A DNA stretch of 64,000 bases from Cryptomeria japonica (taxonomy: Eukaryota; Streptophyta; Pinopsida; Cupressales; Cupressaceae), in assembly GCF_030272615.1 (NCBI RefSeq), contig NC_081405.1, positions 572,908,252 through 572,972,251 of the forward strand, read 5' to 3'. The translations under genes and the position numbers were made by a program. Positions 1 through 11,310 of this stretch are shown piece by piece. The first letter of the stretch is position 1. Each line of letters starts with the position of its first letter. The notes under the pieces are model-generated. The model did not search any database. It was not told the origin of the DNA and saw only the letters and a list, made by a program, of their open reading frames with translations.

Positions 1-71
1 CCCCGATGATGAAAAGATACAAGATAGGATGACTGTCATTGGTACAAGATACGTTTATATGGTTAGCATGA

Positions 72-400
72 TGTGCCATGCCAAGAGCCATATGATAGGG
101 CATGATAAGCTAGTATGGATGACCATACGAAAAGGTAAATTGGAATGCCAATATGGATAACCATATGATAGGGAAAATTGGAACGCCGATATGGATAACC
201 ATATGATAGGGAAAATTGGAATGTCGATATCGATAACCATATGATAGGGCAAATTGGAACACTGATATGGATGACCATATGATAGGGCGAAATGATACAC
301 CGACATGGGTAGCAAGGTGTTGGATTACCATGTGATAGGGTAGATAAGTTAGCCAACATGGGTAGCGACATGCTAGATTGCCATGCGATAGGGCAATTGG
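72..400. repeat. 38-bp minisatellite with longer 53-bp end units
   Basis: A core like CCATATGATAGGG recurs at about 92, 127, 165, 203, 241 and 279. The spacing is 35 and then exactly 38 bp. Two more diverged units follow at about 332 and 385, spaced 53 bp. Each unit has the form ATGATAGGGAAAATTGGAAC plus GCCGATATGGATAACC. It lies in the 3' non-coding end of element I, before where its 3' LTR would start. Short open frames across it on the minus strand are repeat artefacts (recurring Pro-Ile-Ile-Trp-Leu-Ser). Confidence 0.9.
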
Positions 401-507
401 AATTGGAACATAGTATATTGGCCTTGAACAAGGCAAGAAAGATAATACAATTTGGTAAGATGGTTTAGCCCCCATGAAGGAAATATTTGGAACAAATCAA
501 TGGTTTT

Positions 508-602
508 TCCCCCAACTAGGTGATCTTGGAAAAGAAAAAGATCAAGTGGCTTGGCCCCCACCTAGGTGATCTTGGAAAAGAAAAAGATCAAGTGGTTTGG
601 CC
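508..602. repeat. 46-bp tandem duplication
   Basis: Two nearly identical copies of a 46-bp unit lie head to tail, each containing CTAGGTGATCTTGGAAAAG followed by AAAAAGATCAAGTGG. The second starts 46 bp after the first, with few differences. It sits in the same 3' non-coding tail of element I as the minisatellite. Confidence 0.85.
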
Positions 603-1489
603 CTCACCTAGGCAAGCATGAAAAACCAATTTGGCAAAGGAAACTAATACAAGAGCTAAAAGATGAAATGCAGATATGATGGTACCCTTAGAATGATTGG
701 CATTAAAGGCATGCCATTCTAAGGAGAAGAGGATTTGTGGTACGTCAACATAATGAGATGTTTTCATGGAATGCCACCAATGGATAGGACACATAAATGT
801 CTGCAACATCAAAAGATGTAATGCAAGAGGACATGGGGATTCGATAGTTTAGCATCAAAACCCATAGCAGTGTCAAAAAGACATTTAGTATCATTGCGAG
901 ATGGGTGTATTGTCATAGTGCCAAGTTTCTTGGATATGAAGAAGAGCACATGAAGACAAAGAGAAAATAAAATTTCAGGTCAACATGGAAGAAGGCAAAG
1001 AATGTCCCCAACACTTTGCATCATCCTTGAATGTCAAAAAGAAAGATAAAATAAATAGAAGAAAGAGGTATAAAAATAGAGGAATGTGTACAATAGAATA
1101 ACCCCTATATCTGAGCCCCTACGGAGTAACTCAGGTCCTTCAGGAGAGAACAATGGATAAAAACAATCAACCTCCCATATCCAAGTACCTATGAAGTGAC
1201 CTAGGTCCTCTAGGAGGGATCAAATAGATAAAGAAAGCATGGGGGAACATAATCACACACACATACAAGAAGATGTAGATAAAAAAGAAAAGTGCTAATG
1301 ACTGTATTGCAGGAGATCATCATCCTCAAGAAGAGCCTCATCCTCCCAATCTAGGTCATAGGGAGAAGGGGAGCGAACTTAAAGAGGGACTATTGCAAGG
1401 GTTGCATCAGGTGCCTCATCAATAGCGAGAGAAAGAGATGAAGCAACAATGATGTCATCTATAGGCTCAGAGGAGGTGAGGGTCAATGA
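603..1489. other. Non-coding tail of element I with a diverged 70-bp duplication
   Basis: No supported gene. A diverged tandem duplication of about 70 bp is visible at roughly 1,101-1,240: blocks with ACCCCTATAT and CCTCCCATAT, each followed by a CAGGTCCT/TAGGTCCT motif, are 70 bp apart. The rest is A/G-rich non-coding sequence. Confidence 0.5.
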
Positions 1490-2611
1490 TCATGTGAATA
1501 TCACAGACAAGGTCGAGATGTCCTCCAAGGAGCTGAACATGTAGGCCTCCGTGGAGGAAGCATGTAACTTAATGGGAGAAGATGAAACAAGAACATGACT
1601 GCTGGCCTCTAGAAGAGGGGCAGTGACGAGCTTAGGGGAAGGTGGGGCCTTCTCGATCACACAAACATAAATAGGAAAACCAGCAGGCACTAAGGAAGGT
1701 AGAGGAAGAGTTGAGGAATATACCTGCAAAGACTTGCATTGTCAGAACTCTAGGATAGGGCCTTGGTCAAACTTGTGTTTACATGAGATAGGAGTGTCAG
1801 AACTCCTATCAACCATAGTAGGCTGAAGGACCCTAGGTAAACTTGGATGATGGAGAGGTGGCGAAGTGGGTGGGGTAGGCAAAGCCGCACTGGGCATCAC
1901 CTGCATATGTGCCATGTTAAGGGGTTGGGACACGAGAGGTATGTTTGGAAAAGAAGTGATAAGAGATGAATCCAAAGAGGGAGAAATGAAAAACTGCACC
2001 TAGTTAGGGGGAGGTTGATCAAAATCCTTGGAAGTAGTAGGGAGCGAGACTGAAATAGGTATAGAGATGGGAACAACTGAGGGAAGAGGCTCTAAAACAA
2101 CAACAATGGGTGATAGACTGACACTAGTGGACTATATGGTAGCGTCATGCTCTCGAGCTCTGGCCCGTTGAAAGCATTTACACTCACATGCATGCTGATT
2201 TTGATAGAGGTGAGGACCACCAAACAGAGATGGAGAGGATTTAGGACCATCATGTTCCATAAGAGAGGCCTCTAAAAGTATTTCAAGGACAAGAGAAGGC
2301 CTAACTGATGGAACATGAGGGACATCCTGAATGGGCACCACATTCACAATGATGAGCACCTGACCTCGCTTCACTCTAGGAGTGGGTGGAGGTATAGGAG
2401 GCACCGATGTGGTCTGTGATGTAGATGCAAGAAAAGATGAAGAAACCAAAGATGAGCACTTTCCCTTTGCATAGTGAGATGGCTGAGGGATATCGACCAT
2501 GATGGGAAGCTCAAAGGGTGGGTGGGCTATGGACTTCAGCAGTGAAGGTGCCTTTCCTTTGGCTACACTGGTCACAGTCATAGGAATAGAGGTCACCGCT
2601 GGGGTTTGCAT
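1490..2611 (-). pseudogene. Pro/Ser-rich accessory frame of element I
   Basis: Three open stretches (2,611-2,132, 1,999-1,742 and 1,729-1,490) share one minus-strand frame, so they look like a single reading frame of about 370 codons broken by stops. The translation is rich in Pro, Ser, Thr and Val with no enzyme motif, for example runs such as SVPPIPPPTPRVKRG and PTPPTSPPLHHPSLP. It lies downstream of the protease, where RT would be expected. Alternatives are a disordered linker or hinge of a gag-like polyprotein, or simply a low-complexity frame kept open by composition. I do not recognise a function. Confidence 0.45.
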
Positions 2612-3009
2612 GGTCCTAGGTAGATGAGGAGGTTAGGATGTGAGACAAGGTTTATCCCTGGCCCCCTATGATGGAGGGACATGTGGAATAACTCATTCCA
2701 AGACTAGGATCTTGGGTGCAGAAGTTGATGCAGGAAGCGACAAAGGTATGGAAGGCTACGCTGATGTAGAAGCCACCCTCCCATCTTGTATTTATAATAT
2801 GTATTGTATAAAAGGTCACAATGAGTAAGCATGGGTCCCACCAAGGCGGTCCAAAATTGGTCCAATGAAAAATCCCCACGGGCAATCAAGGATCAGTATC
2901 TAGTGTCTTGGATGACATGCACTGCGCCTTCGTGAGGAAAATTTAAGCACTTGTGAACCATGAAAGTAACCACCTCCATGGTGATCAGCCATGGGATCCC
3001 GAGTCTAAC

Positions 3010-3309
3010 TCAGAAGAGATTAGACTCAAGGATGATAGTAAAAACCAAGGACATCGCCTTAGGACCTACCATGACTGTCAAGGTGATGTTGCCCAATGGA
3101 CTGATAGAGAATCCATGACAGGTCCGCAAGGTAGTGCAACACTCGTCATAGACTGGCCTATGCCATCCATTCAGGAAGAGTGTCTCCTCCATGATGACAT
3201 CAAGTCTTCTAGAGGGGTCAACCATCACACCTTTGATAGTTTGACCATTCAAATGAGCAGGGATATAGAGAGGAGTAGGCTCTCTGCAATATGGGGCATC
3301 AAGTGACAT
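3010..3309 (-). pseudogene. Retroviral-type aspartic protease remnant of element I
   Basis: The 99-residue frame begins with MSLDAPYCREPTPLYIPAHL and continues NGQTIKGVMVDPSRRLDVI. This resembles the start of plant Gypsy proteases, where a beta-hairpin leads to a hydrophobic-Asp-(Thr/Pro)-Gly-Ser motif. Here the Asp is kept but the following Gly-Ser-Ser is PSRR-like, so the catalytic loop appears destroyed. It sits directly downstream of the gag remnant on the same strand. Confidence 0.65.
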
Positions 3310-3424
3310 GAATGAGATAAGATCGTTAGAAACCTTCCCCTTCTAGGTAGGGGGGAGAGGATAGGGGTGATGGTCACCGTATTGACATATGGATCACCAT
3401 CAAAGGTCAAATCAGATGTAGAAA

Positions 3425-4838
3425 TCACATTTGTCTAGTGCAGAGGAAATAGGTTGGTATAGATCTGCAAGTCACTATTGGTTTTATCCATGAACTTGTT
3501 TGACTTGTGTTTCCTTGCATCAATTTTGATAGCCTCATTGTCGATGTGGTCTTGGATAATTTGTCTAAGATGATAACATCTCTCACTGTCATGAACAAGA
3601 ACATGATGATAATGATAATACTTTGACCCATTAAACTAGTGGGGGTAGGGTCAACTATCTAATAGAGGTTTAGGCTTGGGTAGGGTGATCAGGTTGTCTT
3701 GCAACAACCACTGCATGATACTCAAATAAGAGTCATTCAATTTTGTGAAGAATCAGTTTTGTGAAGAGTGAGAAGCAGCTATCGGAGGAGTAGCTACTAC
3801 ATTAGCCATGACTTTATTCCTCCGAGACCCATCTAAGGACGTGTCAGGAAAGGACCCACCACAAGGGTTCGAAGAAGAGTCTTCAAACTACATCACGGTG
3901 TGTTGATAATCGATCAAGACAGAGCACATGCTGGCAAAGTTATGATAATGATTCAAGGATAACTTCTTCCTTAATGTCAATTGTAGGTTTCCTATGAACA
4001 TACACTGGAAGTCATTATCTGGTAGGGAAAAGGGGATTTTAGTTGATATCGCCTGATATTGTGAGATAAAATCCAACACCTTCTCATTTGGTTTCTTCTT
4101 ACAATGAACAAGAGTGGATATAGTGACCTTACTACCTATGTTAGCCTAAAACCTCTTTAGAAAGAGATCCATCAACTGGTCAAAGGTGTGGATGGAGTGG
4201 TCAGGCAGAGAATTGTACCACTCCAATGCAATCCCTTTGAGGGAATGAGAAAACAACTTAAGAAGAACAAAATCCAGTTTGTGATAGTCACTACAAATGG
4301 TCATAAATGAATTGATGTGAGTGTTTGGGTCACCATCGCCACTGAGCCTATCAAACTTCAATGACTCATGGTCATTGGAAGGATGGTATTAAGGATAGTG
4401 ATGTCTAAAGGGCTCTTCCTATAGTATGCGGGTGTAGATGATTGGCCAGAAGTAGAAGCTAGAGAAGTGAGCTGCAACTAAAGCTAGCCCATGTTTTGCA
4501 GTATAGTATTCAAAACTAGGTTCGTAGGTGGAGGAGGAGGTGGTGGAGTTGCACCACATGCCAACTGATGTGGTACTGGCAGAGACAACTGCAATAGTCG
4601 AGTCATTAGCCATGCTTGTGTAACCAAAAGGAACAAAGGAGGCATTGATACTAAGGATGGTGGAATCCACCATGTGGGCTTCGAATCCCAGGATGCTAAC
4701 ATCAATCTGGGACCCGAATAGATCAAACTGGGTGTCCACAAGGGGTACCTCAGCTAGGGGCACATGAATTTTTAAAATCATGGATAGGGCCCTCAACATC
4801 TCCATGACTCTCCTTTTGGATATCAACATGTCTCTCAA
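3425..4838 (-). pseudogene. gag remnant of element I (Retrotrans_gag plus zinc-knuckle-like)
   Basis: At 4,361-4,146 the frame reads MKFDRLSGDGDPNTHINSFM and later LKGIALEWYNSLPDHSIHTF, the hallmark of the Retrotrans_gag fold: G-x-GDP-x-x-H near the start, then a helix with A-x-x-W-(Y/F). The next piece (4,079-3,888) continues in gag style (DFISQYQAISTKIPF). Around 3,540-3,631 another frame has YYHYHHVLVHDSERCYHLR, which resembles the C-x-x-H...H-x4-C knuckle of Tat-type gag. The upstream segment 4,838-4,419 is open but unrecognised, perhaps the N-terminal leader. Several stops and shifts break the whole. Confidence 0.7.
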
Positions 4839-5470
4839 TGTGCTGACGATATTCTAGGCCTTGGGGAGGATGTTCTCTCAGTTTAGGAATCCCTCAAAAT
4901 CTCTCAGATTTTGCTCTAAAGAATTGATCTGCTCAAAATCAATAGAGACAATATAATCATGATCGATAGCAAGAGGGGAAGAGGGAATAAAACTCCTAGG
5001 AGAATTAGGCTATAAATTAGAAGGATAAAGCCCCCTAGTTTGAATAGACTTCAGATTGTGAGAGGTCAAGAACTCATTGAGATCAGATGACTATCCACCC
5101 TGCATGGTGCTGGGTAGAGGAGGACTGTAACGATCTTGAGGGAAGCTCCTCCTAGATGATGTCTTGACTATGGCTCTTGTCACAGTCTTGGTTGTAAAGC
5201 TCATAAGCTAACCGACAACTAAATAATGGAATAGGGATACTTATGCAAGTCTTTGGAAAAAGATGTAGGACCATTTTGTTTGATGTGTTTAAGATAAAAA
5301 CGTGAAAGGGAAAAAGGTGTTTGCTATTTTTTGTTTTTAAAAAATTTAAAGTTTTTAAGCTTTTTAAAAAAGAATGTGATGAAAAGTAAAACAACTATAA
5401 TAAGCTAGGAAAGAAAATAAAATAAAGCAACTAATCTTTACTAGAAAAAGAAAACACACACGAACCCCCC
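4839..5470. other. 5' leader of element I
   Basis: This lies between the primer-site-like sequence and the gag remnant. The 5,150-5,450 part is A/T-rich with poly-A/T blocks, and no protein of known family is visible. It is most likely the untranslated leader plus the degraded gag N-terminus. Confidence 0.4.
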
Positions 5471-5490
5471 TTCACGTTGGGTTCACTGAA
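5471..5490 (-). other. Primer-binding-site-like sequence of element I
   Basis: On the minus strand, directly after the LTR edge (TGTAACGG on plus at 5,492), the sequence reads TTCAGTGAACCCAACGTGAA. Element G has the near-identical TTGGTGAACCCGACGTGAA in the same place. That is not the usual iMet primer TGGTATCAGAGC. Its reverse complement ends in CACCA in element G, as a tRNA 3' end would. I could not name the tRNA. Confidence 0.55.
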
Positions 5491-5491
5491 A

Positions 5492-5674
5492 TGTAACGGA
5501 GGGAATTTGACATGCTGGGAATGATGAATCCTCAGAGAGCGAATGGTCCTTCTGATTACCTCTTCAAACAGGCACAACACTAATCTAGGGGATAACAAAA
5601 GCATGCAATGAGTGTTAGATGCTAGAGAGACGTCTCTGGATGGCTCTGCGGAGCCTCTGTCCATGGGATGAGAG
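5492..5674 (-). repeat. 5' LTR of element I, first part
   Basis: The LTR edge is set by TGTAACGGAGGG immediately next to the primer-site-like sequence. The LTR is interrupted at 5,675 by a solo Copia LTR and seems to resume at 6,734-6,739. Confidence 0.5.
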
Positions 5675-6733
5675 TGTTGGTATTTTGGTATGGTTTTGTC
5701 ATTGATTTCAACACCTACTATCACTTATCAACTCTGGTACTTTGAAGAATCAGAAATGTTCACCGGCAAGCAAGTGACTCATGCACAGTCACTGGCATCT
5801 AGTACACCGGCAGGATATGATGTTCATCGACACTTGGAATGGCATGAAAAACACTGGTTATGTCAAAGACATCATTTGGACACTTTGTCTTAGAGATTTG
5901 TTCATTGGCATATTCGTATTTGCATATTTTCTATTACTGGCAAATAGGTCCAGGTCATACACTGGCAGGCTTATCTATTCCAGATCAGTACGACACGCTA
6001 TGGAGATGTTTTATTATTGTTGTAAATGCATCAAGCCAACATGTTGAATCGTTTATTGCATCAGATATTGTTTTATTTGTAAATTGATTTTATTGTAGTA
6101 TCCTTTAGAGCCGACCTACTAAAATTGGTCCTAGGTTATGATATAAATGTAAGATCTTATTTGTAAAGATCAAGTGTGGAATAGAAAGGAAGAAATATTT
6201 TTGGTATATGCAAGAATAAGTAGAGCTTTACATGCAGACATCATTTGAAGGTGAAGCAAGGTTTTTGTGAAGGCAATCAAAACTACACCGGTACTGAATC
6301 CAACATAGTAAGATGCTATTTTGAGTAGTACATCCTTATTGGATTTAACCATCCAATTGTAGTCAGTGTGACTCCCATTTGTGATTGAGTAGTGAGTTCT
6401 AGGCACTTGGCCTTTCTAAATGTGCTGACCCCATTTGTATACATATACTATCTATAGTAGTATCATCTGATTGTGGGTAAGGTTTCCCACAATGGTTTTT
6501 CCCCTTAAAGGGTTTCCACGTACAAATATTGGTGTTATGTGTTGTGGATGTTATTGTCTTTCTATTTCCTACATTAATCTTTACCGGTACTGTAATTAAC
6601 TGATAAAACTGTCTACTGAGATAAAGTTTGGTTTACCGGTATTAAGCATTAAAGTTGGTTAAGTTGTTTTGGTTTGAATTTATTTGACAACTGATTCACC
6701 CCCCCGCCTCTCAGTTTTCCCCGAGACCTAACA
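5675..6733 (+). repeat. Solo Copia LTR (family D), plus orientation
   Basis: This 1,059-bp sequence begins TGTTGGTATTTTGGTATGG and ends GAGACCTAACA. These ends match the LTRs of Copia D (1,041-1,052 bp) elsewhere in the window. It is flanked by GAGAG (5,670-5,674) and TAGAG (6,734-6,738), a 5-bp target duplication with one mismatch. No internal region is attached, so it is the product of LTR-LTR recombination. Typical inner marks are present: a GGGTTTCCACGTA-type block near 6,510 and the C-tract TTCACCCCCC near 6,695, about 35 bp before the end. Confidence 0.85.
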
Positions 6734-6738
6734 TAGAG

Positions 6739-7930
6739 TGTGGTGCACTGTCGTCTTGTATGGATGGAGCATAGAGTTTGATCTGAAAATTATGGGCGCG
6801 CCGACAAAATTTATGAAGCAGCTAAACAATGTTGAAACTTGTGAAAAACACATATTACGAAACAAAATAAGGAAAATATTAAAGGGTAAGGAAATCTCAC
6901 AACCGCTCAACACTATGAAGCCTCCCAGAAGATAATCTCCTTTTCACGAAGTTGTGCCTACACACATGCAAGAGAGAAAATGTTGGGGGTTGTGTTTTGG
7001 AGCCTCCCTAAGTTAGACCCCCATTTTGGTGTTTCCACCTCCATGGACAACCCAAAAGGCCACATCAAAGGAAGATGATAAAGATGCTAATAAAGAAGGA
7101 TGTAAAAACAAATACAAAGACAATGCTATACTATGCTATTTGGTAACTGGAAAATAAATGAGATATTGGAAATGAAAGATAGAGCTAGATTACTCCCCTA
7201 GTGCTCGACAAGTGTTGGTATGCTTGATAAACTTGGTAGCTTGATGATGTTGCAACAATGGTGGTGGTGTCTCCAAGAGCTTCAATCTCCCAGAGCTAGT
7301 CTCCCATTTGCCAAAAAGATCCTTTGAAAATGTCCCCAAAAAATAAGGATATAGGATAAGGGATGAGTTTGAATGTTGGTGTCCACACAAGAAGGTGTTA
7401 CAATTCCTTCTTGGAATGGGTTGTAATGTCCCAATGACCACTTGTTGGCTGGCAGGTTGGCAGGATGGTAGGACGCCACGCAGACGTCTTTGCATTGTGT
7501 TTGCATCCGTGAATCTGTCAGATCAGTAAAGTTGGTAACGCCTCTGGGAAAACTGAAATAGACTTCTTTGGTGGAAAAAAGGACAAGTTGGTGAACATAT
7601 CCTCCAAGCAACGTGGGAGAGGTGCCACATGTCACAATTGCCACTAAGGGTGATGAGGGTGATATTTTTGACTCTACAATTCCAAAAGTCTTCAAGTCAT
7701 TTTTAGAGAATACCTTGTAAATTAAAGTTGTCCTTGTTGACCTTAAGAATCTTCTCATGACATGATTCCATTTAGGAGTGTCATACTTCAAGATTAATGA
7801 AATCTCTTTGGCTTATGAAGTGTGTTATTGATTAAAAGTGACATGCATCATTCTAGTTGGTAAAGGGTTTGTACCTCCTTGTTAGGAAACCTCTTGTGTA
7901 GGTTAGCCCTTATATTATATGTTGTATAAG
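6739..7930 (-). repeat. Probable remainder of the 5' LTR of element I
   Basis: After the solo LTR the sequence resumes with features resembling the LTR of Gypsy G: GACCCCCATTTTGGTG then TTTCCACCTCCATGG near 7,015-7,045 parallels AACCCCCGCTTCGGTG then ATTTCCACCTCC at about 44,130-44,160. The right edge is not resolved, so the end is approximate. The 169- and 101-codon minus-strand frames at 7,190-7,791 overlap each other and match no family I know, so I treat them as chance. Confidence 0.4.
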
Positions 7931-9160
7931 GTCATTATTGAGTTGACTAGAGGTGAGTGTTCCCTTGTTCTACTTCTTGGATAAAAAAATGAGTGTTGCC
8001 AACTAGTTAATCAATGTTGGCTCTTAGGCATACCTTCATTGGTGTTAGGTTTTTTGTATTTTATTAGAGTTTTTACATGTTCCTATATGTATTTTGAAGT
8101 TGATGATTCCATAATTATATCCTTATGTGGTGTTGTGAATGAATACAATTGTATCTTAGTATTCAATCATCTTCTTAGTGACAATCTCTCTCTCTCTCTC
8201 TCTCACGTAGGTTCAACATTGTGGAGTTTGTTGTCTTCAAAATCTGATTCTCTTTAACATCCTTAAAATAATATGATTGAACTCAGTGCAGAAGAGATCA
8301 AAGATAAGGAAATTCTCAAGACAACATATGACAAGGTTTGATTGAACCTTCTACACTTCGGACTTACTCAGAGCCCAGGTGGATATACCTTTGTGAATTG
8401 AATTCACACTTTCAAACATAAACCCACAGCAAACCAGTCCAGAAAACCAGTGGATCTGTTCACCTTGAAATTAACTGAAAACAAAGAATGGAAATTATAC
8501 TTAAATTCAGCATTTCGATCAACAAAACATGCAATAAACAACTTCAATCAATACCAGTGCCTTATCCAAGGTCACAGAGTCATCTAAACTCAGATAATAA
8601 TCCTCAAACAAAATATCTTTATGCATCCCGTTGGCTTGGTTTCTATTAATCCTTGTATATGCCTGACACCTACAAGAACTTATGCATTCCAAATTAAGCT
8701 ATGATCATCAAAATTCAAAGTCCCTTCCAAAGAGTTTACTGGTATGAGTGATCCCCGCATCTTTAATCTCCCTCCTAAAGAGAAAAGCTAGCGAACACTT
8801 CTACTAAAAATTGCTTTGCAATTCCATTCAAACAAAATAACCCTAGATTATTCAGAATGAAAACAGTAAACAAATTGTAAACACACTTGAAGATGACACA
8901 AAGCTTCACTCAAAACCGATGGTCTGTATATTGATATTAAGTTCAAGAAATATTACAAGAAGTTTTTGAATATTCTCCATCAGTGTTAGAAAAGCTTAGA
9001 TAAATTTCTGTAGCATTTTCTTACAATTCTTTTACGATCCCTCTTCCTCTAGTCTTGGTATCCATTTATAACAACATGGATGCACAAAGCTTTAGACTTC
9101 TCGAGGAGAGTTTGTTACAATCATTTCTTTCAAAATAAAGAGGTTACAAGCTTTTCGCAA
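7931..9160. other. No supported gene; possible decayed LTR sequence
   Basis: A/T-rich sequence. On the minus strand a TATA-like TTATAAATGG lies near 9,063-9,072, which would suit a promoter, but no matching LTR partner was found elsewhere in the window. The 72-residue plus frame at 8,039 has no recognisable features. Confidence 0.35.
8185..8204. repeat. (TC)10 microsatellite
   Basis: Ten uninterrupted TC dinucleotides on the plus strand. Confidence 0.95.
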
Positions 9161-9166
9161 AAACAG

Positions 9167-9628
9167 TTACAAGCTCTTTTCGGCCTCGGTAGTTTCTTCA
9201 ACAGGCTGTTCGGTTGCAACCTCTTCTACCTTTTCAGGGGCGCTCTCCAACTGTTTTGGATCATGGGTGGCATATTTGGTTGTCCACTCATCATACACCT
9301 CTTCTGTCGGCCATGAGAAATTAATCACTTTATCCTTAGTCTTTGTCAACCTTTTCCAAGAATTTCTCATTTTGTTGACTTCTAAATTGAGAAAACCATA
9401 ATGTGACTTAATTTTCTCTATCTCTTGTATTGTCAAAAAAAAGAAAGAAGCATCATCTAAATCAATAATTCCTTTAATTCTTGCTGACAATTTAGCTTCT
9501 ATCTCCTTAAGCCACATTTGTTTGTCCTTTAATTGATCTGGGCTAGCAAAAACTCCTGGGAGCAACTCAAAAACTTGATCAGTATACTCCTTTTTGCACA
9601 AACTAACCTTCCTATCAACATTATCCAC
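9167..9628 (-). pseudogene. C-terminal part of the unrecognised long frame (shifted frame)
   Basis: This 153-residue frame is one register away from the upstream segments, so a frameshift lies between 9,766 and 9,628. The translation looks helical and charged (VDRKVSLCKKEYTDQVFELL, later IEKIKSHYGFLNLEVNKMRN), compatible with a coiled coil. It ends in an acidic tail, PEKVEEVATEQPVEETTEAE. No catalytic motif was seen. It is probably the end of the same protein as 11,311-12,807. Confidence 0.5.
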
Positions 9629-9765
9629 CTTTGCTTCTAATTGTACTAAAACTTTAGTGATGTCAGAAGTGGATCTAATGATGGGATTGGCCCTTGCTTA
9701 ATCGCAGGATACACACATAAACTCTAAATCTTGCTCCCTAGGCCTCCATTTGTCAAAAATAGGTG

Positions 9766-11292
9766 TCAAAATGGCCTTGTCTCCCCTGAGCTCATTCCAT
9801 ATATCCAAATTTTACCTACATTTTTGTAGAGCAATGAAGCATTCATTGTATCTGCAAAACTGGAAATTGTAGCCCTTACTCTCTCCTCATACTTCTTTGC
9901 ATATAAGGCCTGAGCCTGTTTTAAGTTTTCTAATTCTTGAGGAGTAATTTCAACCATTTGAGAGTTGGAGGGTGCTGGAGATGGTGGAAACTCAATGATA
10001 GGGCTAGTAGGTGGAGGTCTTGCAGGAGAAGAGGAGATCATCAGTGTTGAAGACTCACCTTGATGGTATTGTCCAGTCAACTGGCTCTACAGCTTAGCAA
10101 TGATGCTATCCTTACCTCTTACCTCCTCCTTAGCACTATTATAGGCCTTCAAAACTATTTCCAACTTGACTTGGAGGGCCTCTTTCTCTTTGGCTTCCTT
10201 TTCTGCTACTGCAACACTAAAATTTGCAGTCTCTAACACAGTGCTAGCAACTTCCACTACCCCTATACTCTGCACTCTTTTCACCATCATCCCACCAAGG
10301 TAATTTGACCCTGGGGTATCTTTTCTCTTCTTACTCTCATTTCTTTTAAGAGACCACATGACGAGTGCAACATTATCCTTATTGAAATTAATTCCCTCCA
10401 TGGGTTTGGTCTCTTTCCTCACTGCGTCTAGTACCAGGGCGTCTGCTATATCCCACTCGGGTAAAATAAGCACTCCAGCTTGTGCCACCATATCTCTCCC
10501 TTGCTCAGGGGTGATGGTTTTGAACTCTTCCATCATCTCTTGCTTTATTTCCTCTTCTACCAGGGCTGGATCTTTATCAGGCTGCTCAACCTTTCTCTTT
10601 TCACATCTAGCATTATATTTATCTATGTTCTATTTCCATATAAATTGCATAAATGCTTCTGATGTGACAAAATTGTTGTCAGCCAAGAAGACATTACTCA
10701 CCTGCTTTATCTCAGGATCCCACTCCCGGCCTTTGAGTTCAGTGGTGGTAATATCCATTTCAGCAGCAAGGGGTTCTTCTGGCATTTTTTCTTCCACTTC
10801 ATCATAAGTGTAGGCAATTTCCCCTAGACTACCTAACTGTAGGAGTTGATCAGCTGCTGCTTGCTCATTTCCTATATGGATAGGGGATTGGGATGGGGAG
10901 TACAAAGGTGTATCTGATTGTACTTCTTTCCCTACCCTTTTCTTCTTTGGGCTTTCTTGGATGTCAATGACATCTTGTATCTTCCTCTTTCCTTTAGAGG
11001 TAGAGGGCTCCCCTATCGTAGGCATCAACACACTATAACTGGATTTCTTGTGCAGTGTATAATGACCAGGAGGGATTGCTTTGCTGGAAGTTGACCTACT
11101 TAGGATCATTCTCACCTTTTCAGGGTTGCTTTTGATTACAGCTTCCCTCTTCTCCTTCAGGGTCTGCATCACATCTTCAAAGCAAACAATTAAAAACTTT
11201 ATTTTATCCTTCAAAGGGAAAAAGCTAGACAATGGATCATAGCTGGCATCAAACTGATGCATGAAATCCAAGGCTTTCTTATAAGCCACCAA
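9766..11292 (-). pseudogene. Middle part of the unrecognised long frame: NLS-like and coiled-coil segments
   Basis: Three open blocks (11,292-10,630, 10,536-10,087 and 10,080-9,766) are all in the same minus-strand frame as the 498-codon block upstream, separated only by stops at 11,311, 10,630 and 10,087. The first block has basic clusters GKRKIQDV and SPKKKRVGKE about 12 residues apart, like a bipartite nuclear localisation signal. The second is a heptad-like helix (VAVAEKEAKEKEALQVKLEI). The third has a Pro-rich linker (SSPARPPPTSPIIEFPPSPA) followed by another helix. The layout of globular N-terminus, disordered linker and coiled coil is common in plant transposon-associated proteins. The function is unknown. 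Confidence 0.55.
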
Positions 11293-11310
11293 TTTCTCTT
11301 TCCTTAGCTC

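Larger units (their letters stand above)
1..5491 (-). mobile_element. Gypsy-type non-autonomous LTR element I, internal region (3' end beyond window)
   Basis: Read on the minus strand, this block runs from a primer-site-like sequence at 5,471-5,490 through a Retrotrans_gag-like segment (4,146-4,361), a zinc-knuckle-like segment (about 3,540-3,631) and an aspartic protease remnant (3,010-3,309). It then enters a Pro/Ser-rich frame (1,490-2,611) and tandem repeats. I see no RT, RNase H or integrase where they should follow the protease. The gag and protease style and the order fit the Tat side of Ty3/Gypsy (inference). The frame is broken throughout, so it is long dead. The 3' LTR would lie left of position 1. 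Confidence 0.7.

Noticed and set aside
72-400. Possible CRISPR-like array
   Set aside because: Units are directly adjacent with no unique spacers, and the setting is a eukaryotic transposon.
55-561. Overlapping minus-strand frames of 62-122 codons with repeated tyrosine- and isoleucine-rich text
   Set aside because: They arise from the 38-bp minisatellite read in several frames (38 is not a multiple of three), not from a gene.
7190-7791. Minus-strand frames of 101 and 169 codons
   Set aside because: They overlap in different registers, resemble no family and lie in probable LTR sequence.
8039-8257. 72-codon plus-strand frame with hydrophobic start
   Set aside because: No promoter or family evidence; it runs through the TC microsatellite (translated as repeated Leu-Ser).
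10358-10807. 149-codon plus-strand frame
   Set aside because: It is the antisense shadow of the long minus-strand frame at 9,766-12,807.
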